Shown in pieces: positions 24,101 through 34,400 of a stretch of DNA of 64,000 bases. Position 1 is the first letter of the stretch. Each line of letters opens with the position of its first letter. This stretch comes from Straminergon stramineum. Lineage: Eukaryota; Streptophyta; Bryopsida; Hypnales; Calliergonaceae. The stretch lies in assembly GCA_963920665.1 (NCBI GenBank), contig OY987265.1, forward strand, positions 43,095,001 through 43,159,000, in the 5' to 3' direction. The position numbers were made by a program, and so were the translations under genes. Below the pieces are notes generated by a model. The model made no database searches and had not been told where the DNA came from. It worked only from the letters and a program-made list of their open reading frames with translations.

Positions 24101-25872
24101 AAAAAACTTCAACCATAGCCCAACCACATTTTTAGTGTTGCATCCAATGTGATTGAACAACTTCTGCTACCTTCAAAAGTGGCACATTCAACTAGAGTGA
24201 GCTACGTGTTAGCTTCAAATAGTAAATTGTCATCTACCCCAATAAACATTATACTCTTGTCATTGCACTCCACTTGACTCTACTACCCCACATCTTTGGC
24301 CTACAAGTGTTGTGCCATAGATTTTTTTTTCAAACCCTTATTGTTAATTCGTTCTACCAACAACCTGATAGTTGGAGTAGAAATGCTCTTACCTAGTATA
24401 CCAATGGCTAGTGCCCCCCCTCCCTGCTCCTACAAATTGACAATAGGATTTTAATATTAAAGCAATAATGCTTTGAAAATTGATGCAATTTTTTTAAGGA
24501 ATATTTGGAGATAGATTTCTGTTTTGTAAAAGATGATATGGTACAAGTTTTTGAATGGAATCACTTTTTGAATGAATGTGCCTATTTTTAGATGGATAAA
24601 TGAGTTTTTTTTTCCTTTTTCATATGTCTCATCTATGTGCATGAATGTAAATAGTTCATTACTGGAGTGAAAATAGTATTTTGCACTACCCAAAATAAAT
24701 GAAATACCCCCCCTATTGAGTTTCTCTAATCTAAATTTGTGCAAGCATAACCTACTAATGAAGAGCGTCAAAACCAAGGAAACTAACATTTGTTTGAAAA
24801 ATGAGCAATCAAGTAAGTTAGGTTTTGACCCCTAAACAATACACCCTAAGATTGTCAACTCAATTGAAATATTATTTGCTCTATATGCTCTATTTTTTCA
24901 CTATATATAAATGGATATTTTTATTTTATTTTCAGAGATGAAATTAAAAGTCCTCTACATCTCCAACAATTTTCAATTTTTTTCATGAAAATTTAAAATT
25001 ATCATAAATTAATGAAGAATAAGTGAAGAAATTCATATCAAATACAAAATATGCTTAAATATTTTGGCAATTTCACCATTGCTATATATTATAGTTGAAA
25101 AAATCCTAATATAAATTTCATATCCATATCATTCTATAATTTCAAAAAATAGTAATCCCCAAATTAGATTGTATGCTCAAAGTTCAAATTGCTAGAAAAT
25201 ATATAGTATTGGACATTTTACAAAATCCCAAATTAGAGTAGAAATAAGAATTAGTAACCTTATATTCATAAGTTGAACTCATATTCAAAATATATCATTT
25301 TAAGGTATAAAATTTAGGTTAAAAGCAAGGATGGAAAAATTGCCAAAATGCACAAAAGAGCATGTTTTGTCATCTATTTTTTAGCATCTTCTTATTACAT
25401 AGAGAGGTCAATAAGGTAGCAATACCTAATTACAACATGTTCTATTCTCCAACACCTAAAAATGGACCTTGAATGAATGCTTCTTTGACTGAAAACTAAC
25501 ACATTGACTTTTTAGAAGCAACCAATGAGAGGCGAAACATTTTGTGCTTCAAGGGTATTCATTTAAGGTAAGTTTAGTGTTAAGTATATGCTATCCTATA
25601 ATTTCAACTTTGAAAATTTGTAAAATATTACTTGGAGCATTGGAAAATTACAAAACCACTTGAATTGCATGTCCCTTGAATTTGATGATAATTTCATCAA
25701 TTGTTTTTGGTGATTTGACCTTTGAAGTAGTGGACTAAAAAAATGTTGCTTTTAGGAAACGTTGACATGGACATTTAGTGCCCAATGGATGATAGAGTAT
25801 CTTTTTGTGTGGGACAAAAGTACAACTATTCATCCTTGAAATTTTGTATGGAAATGAGAGATCTTCTACAAT

Positions 25873-26328
25873 CACGGTTGCTAGCATGTGAGCCTAGGAT
25901 CTTGAGCCCATGAGCTCAAGAGCCTAAGCTCCTATGTTATTAGTACCTTCTATAGTTATAGGTGTCTATGTTGTAGGTACCTATGTTATAAGCACCTTCT
26001 ACGGTTATAGGATGTTCATATTATAGGTGTCTATATTATAAGTACCTATGTTATAAGTACCTTCCATGGTTATAGGATGTTTATATAATAAGTGTCTAGT
26101 TATATTATGGGTGTCTATGCTTTAGGTACCTATGTTATAGGCACCTTCCATGGTTATAGTATATTTATATTATAGGTACCTAAGTTACAAGCACCTTACA
26201 TGGTTGTAGGGTTCTCATAATGTAAGTATGCATGTTATAAAAACCTTCAATAGTTGTAGAATATCTACTTATACCTAGGCTCAAGGCTCATAGGCTCTCC
26301 TTTCTAGGCTCACATTCTAGCGTTGTTG
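25873..26328. mobile_element. Mutator-like element with internal minisatellite, copy 1
   Basis: A 10-bp direct repeat, CTTCTACAAT, flanks it at 25863-25872 and 26329-26338, the target-duplication length of Mutator-like elements (9-10 bp). The ends are inverted: GCTAGCATGTGAGCCTAGGA inside the left end and GCTAGAATGTGAGCCTAG reading in from the right. Between them are many diverged copies of a unit like CCTATGTTATAGGTAC. No coding capacity, so non-autonomous. Confidence 0.8.
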
Positions 26329-26450
26329 CTTCTACAATAGTTTGACCTCCAATGAGTATTTTTAGTTTTTTTTAAAGTAGATGATGTTACATGGTTCCAA
26401 AAGCAATGATTTCCATGGTCACCGGTATATCCTTTAAGAATTAACCTTAA

Positions 26451-27398
26451 TCCCTAATTGCCCAACCGACCATATATGGTCAATCTGAAATTTCAGGCTC
26501 ATTTTGGGATGGGCAACTAAATTCATGTGACTAGTTAAAAAATTTTTACAAGTAGTTTAAGAGTTTAGCTACTAAATTTTTTTATATTTTGCATTGAAAA
26601 AGGTAAATATTTGATTTTTGAAAGGTCCTAAAAGGCATATATGTATCTTAGTGAAAGTGTAAAACTTGCAAATTTTACTTGATTTCTTGACTTTGAGCAA
26701 AGATCAGTAATTTCAATTGATTTGAAATCTAAAAATTGTACTTATCCATTTGCTTTGAAAATGATCCCAATGGAAAGGATAAAGTGTTTTCAAGATTCCC
26801 ACCATTGGTAAATTTAAATATGCAAATGTTGATTTGGAATTAATTGCGATTTCTACTTATCAAAAAAATTGCATTTCAACAATTGCAAGGTGGATTGTGT
26901 AATGTGTTTAATAGCTCTTCATTTGAAGTTAAGGTTTCTGGAAGTGCATCTTAGTGTGCTAACACAATTTTTAGTTGGTCATGTCACCTCCAATTACAAA
27001 AATCTCAAATATGCAAATTTTTGAAACATTGTGGAGAGGGGTAGCATACTAAAAATAAAAAATGTACATTTCTCTTGTTATAATCTCACAACTTCTACGC
27101 AATTTCGCACTCAAAATTGGTGGGCATACTAATAAGCAAACTCTTTAGATATCTATATGGTTAGATGAATGTTTTTTTTTCTAGCGATATATTGCCAAAT
27201 CTTTCAGAATCTGACCACTGTGAATCTGTCCCTCCAAAATCTGGCCTATGCAGTGAAGCGAACACAGGGGACATTAGTCCAAAAAAAAACATTGAGTTAG
27301 ATTTTTTTAAAAAAACTTTTTTTCATTGTGGATAACTATAAGCCCATGCTCTTTTTTCATAGTCAAAACACACTTGAAAATGCTTGGGCATTTAGGGG
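26451..27398. mobile_element. TTAA-flanked, piggyBac-like element A (948 bp)
   Basis: Flanked by TTAA at 26447-26450 and 27399-27402. Ends: TCCCTAATTGCCCAAC on the left and, reading in from the right, CCCCTAAATGCCCAAGC. No long open frame. The TTAA target and C-rich termini are piggyBac hallmarks. Confidence 0.65.
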
Positions 27399-27402
27399 TT
27401 AA

Positions 27403-28086
27403 GGTAGGAACACCCATAAGCATGACTATCCCCATGGGCGTGACCTATGTTGTGACCCATTGCTGTTGTTCTGAGTCCCATGACAAACTGTTAAGAAGAA
27501 ATGGTGGTTATGGAAGAAAACGGTGGCAGACTTTAATGCCAATGGGTTTGCAAGTAGGTTCAATGGATGGTGGATTATTTTCATTAAGTAAAAATGACAA
27601 GGTGGATAGGGCGTTGGTTTAGGATACTATGCATGGTGGAGCAGCGGCACCTGCAGGCAGGCAGTAACTTCAAGGTTCAAATGCACAGATAGGAATGATA
27701 AAAGAGGATACATTTACCCTTGCATTTACTGTATAGATATGTCAATTCTACAGTACCGGTCACTTGGTATTGTGGAGTACTTTCTGACGGATTTAAGTGT
27801 AGTTTGTAACTATTACAGTAACTAGTTAGGCTTAGCATTGTATTAGCAGAAGACAGTTATGGTTTCAATTCGGCTTTACTTCAACACCTCCTACTGACGG
27901 ACATTGATTTTCAGTGATTTTGTGCTTTGGAAATTTACTGTGAACAAATGCTTGTGAGTGGCAATCATGAACTGCTACCAATATTTTTGTTTTCTTCTTG
28001 CTAATCTAATGATATAATTTTCGAGCTTAATTGGTCAGGTCTGGTACTTCAATCTCCTTAAAATGACGCATATGGGTGTTCCTACC
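27403..28086. mobile_element. TTAA-flanked element B (684 bp), abutting element A
   Basis: Flanked by TTAA at 27399-27402 and 28087-28090. The inverted ends are nearly perfect: GGTAGGAACACCCATAAGC from the left and GGTAGGAACACCCATATGC from the right. The left TTAA is the same one that closes element A, so one element inserted into the other's target site. The end sequence differs from A, so this is a separate family using the same target. An open frame at 27326-27622 straddles its left end and is not a gene. Confidence 0.75.
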
Positions 28087-28220
28087 TTAACACCTCTACA
28101 AGAAAATTTCCAACACAATCCGTTATACACATTAAAAAAAAATTGGATGAAAAATCTCAATCCTACAGTTGTCCAGAATTTGAAATCATCCAGGAGCCAC
28201 TTTCTGGCTCTGATCGCGTC

Positions 28221-28281
28221 TAGGGTTTAAGGCTCTCTTCTTCACTACGCTGCCATCCTCTAGGCCTGGCCTTAAACCCTA
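28221..28281 (+). promoter_or_regulatory. Telo-box pair upstream of EBP2
   Basis: TAGGGTTT at 28221-28228 and AAACCCTA at 28274-28281 form an inverted pair about 110-170 bp before the EBP2 ATG. Telo-boxes are a known mark of plant promoters for ribosome biogenesis and translation genes, which suits this gene. The downstream box may lie in the leader. Confidence 0.65.
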
Positions 28282-28393
28282 GCGTGCATCTTCAAGGCGC
28301 CGTAATTTTGCAGTGTTTTTTCTTCCGATTGCACCTGGTTGCCTGTTTTTGATGGTCTGCTAGACGTGTGCCATCCTCGGGATTCTGTTTGTG

Positions 28394-29323
28394 ATGTCTC
28401 CTGCCGTGATGGAGGAGTTTTCCGACGACGAGATCGACTTGACCGAGAGCGAGGAAGAGAGCGAAGACGACGATGCTGAGAAGCCGGTCTCGGAGGCTCG
28501 CCGCGACGCAATTTACAACAGCGCGGCTCTCCATGAAAAGTTGGAGGATATCGGATGGCCGGATGGCATCGACTGGACGCACTCCCTGGCTTTAAATTAC
28601 GAGCACGAAGGGGCGCCGGTGGATGTGAACGACGACTTGACGCGAGAGATGTCGTTCTACACGCAAGGGTTGGAAGGCGCTCGGGAAGCGTATTTGAAAC
28701 TGCAGGAGCTTAGTGTTCCCTTTCTGAGGCCCGCGGATTACTATGCGGAGATGATTAAGAGTGACACGCACATGCTCAAGATCAAGGACAAGCTGCTGTA
28801 CCAGAAGAAGCAGATGGAGGAGTCGGAGGAGCGGCGCAAGCAGCGGGAGGCCAAGAAGTATGGGAAGGAAGTGCAGGCGGAGAAGCTCAAGGAGCGGACG
28901 CAGCAGAAGAAGAAGGACATCGAGAGTGTGAAGAAATGGAGGAAAGGGCGAAGTGACTCGGGTTTTGCGGATGGGGAGGAGCCGTTTGATATCGAAGGCG
29001 AAGGAAGGGCTGCGAAGAAGCAGAAAGTGAATGCTTCGCCGTGGGACAGGACTGGCGGGAAAGGACGGGATGCTGATCGTGGGAGAGGAGGACGAGGAGG
29101 AGGACGAGGGGGAGGGCGAGGCAGTAGGGAGTCGCGAGATGCCAAGTTTGGCTATGGTGGCAGGAAAGGCTTGGCCAAGAGGAACACTGCAGACTCTACA
29201 GCTGATGAAAGTGGATTCAAGGCCAGTTTCAAAGGGAAGAGTAGAGGTGGAGGCGGAGGTAGAGGTAGAGGCGGTGGTAGAACTAGGGGTGGGGGTCGAG
29301 GAAGGGGAAGAGGTAGGTCTTAG
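28394..29323 (+). CDS. EBP2: rRNA-processing protein EBP2
   Basis: Nucleolar assembly factor for the 60S ribosomal subunit, needed for 27S pre-rRNA processing. A single exon encodes 309 residues from the ATG at 28394; a second ATG (28409) is possible. Layout: acidic N-terminus (EEFSDDEIDLTESEEESEDD); the conserved core (REMSFYTQGLEGAREAYLKL, then RPADYYAEMIKSDTHMLKIK and EAKKYGKEVQAEKLKERTQQ); KKWRKGRSDSGF; KFGYGGRKGLAKRN, equivalent to the KFGFGGKKKGSKWN region; and a C-terminal glycine/arginine tract of about 30 residues. The core matches EBP2 clearly. The RGG-rich tail, in place of the usual basic lysine-rich end, points to RNA binding and possible arginine methylation. Confidence 0.95.
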   Translation: MSPAVMEEFSDDEIDLTESEEESEDDDAEKPVSEARRDAIYNSAALHEKLEDIGWPDGIDWTHSLALNYEHEGAPVDVNDDLTREMSFYTQGLEGAREAYLKLQELSVPFLRPADYYAEMIKSDTHMLKIKDKLLYQKKQMEESEERRKQREAKKYGKEVQAEKLKERTQQKKKDIESVKKWRKGRSDSGFADGEEPFDIEGEGRAAKKQKVNASPWDRTGGKGRDADRGRGGRGGGRGGGRGSRESRDAKFGYGGRKGLAKRNTADSTADESGFKASFKGKSRGGGGGRGRGGGRTRGGGRGRGRGRS

Positions 29324-30850
29324 AATATCTTTTGCAGGAATTTGTGAAAGATTCAATGTTCGTGAGCTCTGGCAATCATGCAGCTGGAGTCCAAGATGGT
29401 CCTTGATGTCTGGGAGGTGTTTCGTGACTCAGGAATAGCATGCTCCAGAGTTTGATGCAGCAAGGAGACACGTGGTGGTGCAAGATGAAGGTAATTGCAG
29501 TAGTAGCTCCCTGCTTTGCACCAGCTCCGGTAGTTGCTTAGTCTCACCTCCTTTCAGGCTCGCAGCAATTGTTTCCAAGATTTAGGTTTTGACGACGATT
29601 GAGTGGAATCGACGATTAGGAAGAAAATGCTCCTCATTCATTGACAAGAGAATACAGAAGACCACTAGTAGAGTTTGTTTGTAGGCCCTGAGAAGAATCG
29701 AGAATGATATCATAGAGTTATTCGAGTGGTGTCGTGCCAGAATAGATTCTGGACCCCGTAGAGCGCTACCTCCAATATGCAGCATTTTTTTCACTCGAGC
29801 GAGGAATCTGCTCGAGAATGGGCTGTATTTTATCTTACCAATCAATTTTGTCAAGTTACAAATTTTCCTTGACTATTGCAAATTTCAGCTGTGGGTTTCC
29901 CACAGCGAGTACTGCTGATGAGACTTGAATCGAGAGTTGGGTAAACTTTATAGCAACAGTGCTATGTGAGTGCAGATTATTTAGTAGAGGATCTGCCATG
30001 TATGGTGTTCACCTCGTCGTCAGTCTCCTACTGCAATGTGCGGCCGCTTTGAATCACCTAACTGCACCAAGATACCTGCAGGCTTGAATCTTTCCATGGG
30101 ATTATGATACTAAAACGATTCTTTTTTTTGCCCTACTTCATTTTGTAAATGGTTTGTGGTATATTGTGAAGAAATACTCAAAACGATTTACGGTTTATGT
30201 GTCACTGTATCCTGCCAACTGGGAGTATCTTTGCTCATGTGTTCTGCCATGTAATTGTATCATAATCTCAGGTGAGTGCACATCGCTGGTGAGATGCTGC
30301 AAGCCCTATTTTACTAATTGAAAGCTTCTCTATGCTCGGGGTCCAAACACGATTCCCTTCCAGAGGAGCTATTCAAAATCTTCTGGTGTAACTGTGCCCG
30401 CAAAGTTACTGCTTCTAATCAATTGTGAGCTCATAGATAAATACTCTTGGATAGACTTCGCAGGTAACTGGGTACCGTATACCAAATAGGAAAGTTTGAC
30501 CAGGTGAAAAATCATTGCCGAATTGAACTTAAAGACCACCTTTTCTAAGTGGACTCGTGAGGTATGTCCACAACCATTTCGTTTTCATCGTAAGGGTTAG
30601 GGGTATGTTATTCAAACGAGTCAGTTTTGCAATAGGGGTACTTGCTTATTTTATACCAACCATTCGAGACTTCACTGTAGTAATACCGTATTCAAAAATT
30701 AGCATGATATAGATTCATGATTATCAGTCATAGGTAGACAAATGTAGCGTAGAAATAAATGTCAGACCATATATTCCATGGTTCGTCAAATTTCCAAAGA
30801 ACATGTATGAAATGTCCTGTCACGGGTAAGGAGGCCCCTAATGGTTATGA

Positions 30851-30987
30851 GACATAACCCTCTCCTCCAAACTAAATCAAGGCTGTAATCTCATGAAGAT
30901 CTACAGCTCTCTGGGAGAAAAAGGTTCATAGCTATTCCCACATTAATGCACGATGTGGCTATGCAAGTAACAGGAGAGGGTTATGTC
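30851..30987. repeat. Inverted repeat, 16 bp arms
   Basis: GACATAACCCTCTCCT (30851-30866) and its exact reverse complement AGGAGAGGGTTATGTC (30972-30987), 105 bp apart. It could be the arms of a small transposon or a hairpin in the 3' region of EBP2 or VPS3 transcripts. Confidence 0.75.
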
Positions 30988-31108
30988 TTATATTTACTCT
31001 AGGGATTGGGGCCGTAGTGTTCAGGTCTGCATCCTTTTGGCTCCGTCACCTGCGCACTCTCCCTACCTGGCTAGGAAATCTCTCTTTTCATTGACAGTTT
31101 TTTCCAAT

Positions 31109-31138
31109 TCTTCTAACCAACTGAGCTACCGAGGGAAT
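31109..31138 (-). other. tRNA-like D-arm/A-box fragment
   Basis: Minus strand reads CCCTCGG then TAGCTCAGTTGGTTAGA, the classic tRNA acceptor strand, D-stem and D-loop and a good internal A box. The expected closing D-stem, an anticodon arm and a T-arm (GGTTCRAnnCC) are absent, so this is not an intact tRNA gene. A SINE head or a tRNA fragment is likely. Confidence 0.55.
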
Positions 31139-31471
31139 TCCACAATAGACCAGATGCTTCATGCCCACTAAACAAAAATCATATCGAAGGACCAGATAAC
31201 TACTTTACCTTCAATTCCATCCCATCCACATTAAATCAGTGATGTTGAGGAAAGAAACGGGAATTTCTCTGATGAACAGGATCCCCCAGATTTCTGGGAC
31301 TTGAGGTAATCGAATATCTCCTCATAGGTTGTCAAATCTCATTGGCTGCTCCACTATTATAACAGAAGTAAGCGGAAATAATGACTCGCCTAAAGCAATA
31401 TACAATTTGGCGTGACCCACCAGAGGACCATCTACATAGGATACACAAAAATGCAGAAGAACATCACCGTC

Positions 31472-34400
31472 CTACACTGAACTAGTAGTCCTCGTCAAAC
31501 TGTGTGACCGTCTTGAAGCAGGTTCCTTCAAGAAGTCTTGTCCAGTGATTGGGCTAATGTTCTCCCCATACAATCGTGAGCACTGCATCCAGACAAACAG
31601 CTGCCACTCAGAACGGGTGATTGTGCCTGAGTTCAAACTGGAGACTAAGCTGTCTAAGAATTGGGTCAGACATATGAGCACAAAGGGATCTCTGCTCTGA
31701 CTTAGGCTTCTTTCACTGATCATGCAACTTGTATATTCTAGGTTCAGAATGGAAAAAAGAAGAATCTTCTAAAACAAAAAGAACGTCTATTCCATCCAGT
31801 TCATTAGTTTAATATTTCTGCCACAAAAACAGACCTAGCGAAGATTAGGATAATGACCACAGTACCTTGTAGCAGACAATTGAATTGTCGGGATATAGTA
31901 CAAACAACTTGGTGCCTATGCGAGCGTGGCAGCGACCACAGATAGTGTCATCGGTAATGCAAACTTGTCGTGATCTTTCCTCCACACGATCAACTCTAGC
32001 CTCCAGGTTGTTGTGCCTATTAATATGTTTAACGATCTGCCGAACCACATATACCATATGAAAAATAAGAAAAATCTACCATGTGCTCGGTTACTAAACA
32101 TTGATACTATTTTTACAAAAACGATTATCGCTGATTATGAGTCAAAATCCATTATCAAAAGAATACCTGCCCCTCCCGATGACGATGCACACGTGCACGT
32201 AGCATGCGTGATATGGTCTGAGAAGCCAAGGAAAGTGACATTCCAGGAGACAAAGCCTGCACAGCAACAAGACTCTCAGCATATACAGAAACACAGATAG
32301 AAAGTCACAACAGAGTGGTTTCGTAAAGATTGCTTCATTCTAGTATCCAAAGAACGATCGCGTTACATTCACATGTGGTCCTCTACATTTTAAATTAAAA
32401 CTTGATTAGACATGTTGAAGACGAACCTCCAGTACTTTCAGCGGGTCCAGGGATGCGCCATGACAATGTAAGAGACGCACAGCAGCGTCATGCATTGGTT
32501 CTCTTCCTTCTCCCGGCTTTAAATACATGTCCAACAATCTGTGCAGGAGACAACCCATATTAGAATGCAAAAGCAAAACATGCATTCAGCTGCCTTGATG
32601 TGCCATCCCGTCTTTAGTTATGAGGAAGCGTTTGAGAGGTTCACAGCTGTCAGAGCAGCAGAAAATCAACCTACAAAATTGAAGCTGCACAAAATTGTCG
32701 CCCAAGATCATACAATCATAGTCACCCCCCACTAAAACGGATACACTGTCAAGCATACAACCTCCGATTCTGAGATGATTGGAATACCGCAACACCCCCA
32801 CAACAACAGTGATAGTAAAAACAATACGCCCAAACAGGTGTTTGACCATGTGGTCACAAAAAAAGAGTTGCCAAGTAAAATGGGGTACTCACTGCAAATA
32901 AACCTCAGGTCTGCCCAGCTTTGCACAGTAGCTCCTAGCTCCTTCACTATCCTCTAGCTTTCTGAAGCACAGAAAACACCTCCTAAGATTTATAATATTC
33001 CAAAATGACATACCAAGTCAGGAGTTGGACAAGGAATAGACACAGCTGCTAATTAGAAAACTTGATCCAACTGCAATCATTACTTATCGTCAACTGAAAG
33101 ATGCGATCAAGAAGATCTCTACTAACGAGTACAATAAAAAAGGTCCAATGGGACAACGGCCTGGACACATACAAGGCTAGAATCTGAAGAGCGACAGTTT
33201 CATCTCCCAGCTTTTGATGCAATATAACCTGCACAGCCATATAAGAATGTCAGCATCATTTCATGACCACATGCCTAAAGCCTACGAAAAAAACAAACTT
33301 GAACCATATTTTATATCAGTACATCAGTTCACCATATAGTAAAACCAAAGTTCAGAATGTCACCTAACACACATCGCTACAGGCAGGTACTACAAGACCG
33401 ACACTACTCTAATCATATCGCTGTTCAATTTCACTTTGCAGTTAGAACAAGAACAGTCCAGCGAGTTGAAATCCAAATATAATAGGAACTTACTTGCTCT
33501 CTCCAAAGTTCAGACCCCTGTATCAATGATAAAACCTCGTCAGCTTCATACTCATCCGATGCAGCTAAAAAATCCTGTAACATGTCTCTCACTTCATCGT
33601 GATTCATAGAAGGTCGCCTTGTGAGCGAATGGTCATTTCTTGGAGAAAATTTGGTCTCCTTAAAGTCCTCTTCGTCATGGTCCAACCCCTCTGAGTTTGA
33701 AGGGAGACTGTCCAGTGCTACTTTAGCTAAAGAAAGGGCGAGTTCTGTGTGATATAGAGCAGCGTCTGGTCCATTCTCTTGTATCAACCACTGCAAATAT
33801 CTGAGAACCACAAAACAAGCAAGATAATTAGCTACTCATTTGATAGGCAATTCGTTTCACATCTACGAAACAAGAACATGTCACATATGTCGGAAGACGC
33901 CCATGTATATCATAAAAAGATCTTACTCTACAGAGACAATAATTTCAATGTACTATTGCTGAACTGTAAGATATGAGAGGAACAAGGATGGAGATCTGCT
34001 TCACCTCTGACGTACGAGCCCATCCGCATCGTTGAGCAGGCTCAGCACATCATCTGTTATACGCATGGGGACAAGATAGCACAAAATAATTAATAACGCA
34101 ACGAGCACACTTCACCGAGCTGATTACCCTTGATCAAGATACAGTGACGTCCTAAATGTTTCCTACAACAAGTGATCGACATAAAGCAACAGGAATTGTT
34201 ATCAGTTGAGAAACAAACCAGGTGGAAGACACTGGGATCGCCGTGATGAAGTTAAAACTGTTAACGCCAACTTTTGATCCAAATGTAAAAGCTGCAGCAC
34301 GATAACTCAATTGTATAATCCGTTCTAAATATTCAAGGTAACTCATACTGGACAAGAATAGAAGCAAGAAAAGCTGCGCTAGCAAAACCCGTCAATCTGA

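Larger units (their letters stand above)
18715..25862. other. Long AT-rich spacer
   Basis: No gene recognised. It holds a TA microsatellite (21980-22029) and a G-poor block rich in CAATTAGAC-like words (about 22040-24100). Near 24380-24415 is a segment whose reverse strand reads GCACTAGCCATTGGTATAC then AAGAGCATTTCTACTCCAAC, resembling the ends of small plant DNA transposons, but no partner end was found. A left-type TTAA element end (TTGACCCCTAAAC) lies near 24828. Confidence 0.45.
29324..31471. other. Spacer between convergent EBP2 and VPS3
   Basis: Should hold both 3' untranslated regions. It also contains an exact inverted repeat (30851-30866 with 30972-30987) and a tRNA-like D-arm on the minus strand (31109-31138). 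Open frames here are short and unconvincing. Confidence 0.5.

Noticed and set aside
28592..29356. 254-codon minus-strand open frame opposite EBP2
   Set aside because: Ser/Pro/Leu-rich mirror of the EBP2 acidic and Gly-rich codons.
34128..34162. A 35-nt micro-exon in VPS3 (GAAACATTTAGGAC region)
   Set aside because: It breaks the reading phase and brings a stop. Replacing it with 34219-34291 restores phase and the family sequence (LLHLDQKLALTVLTSSRR).
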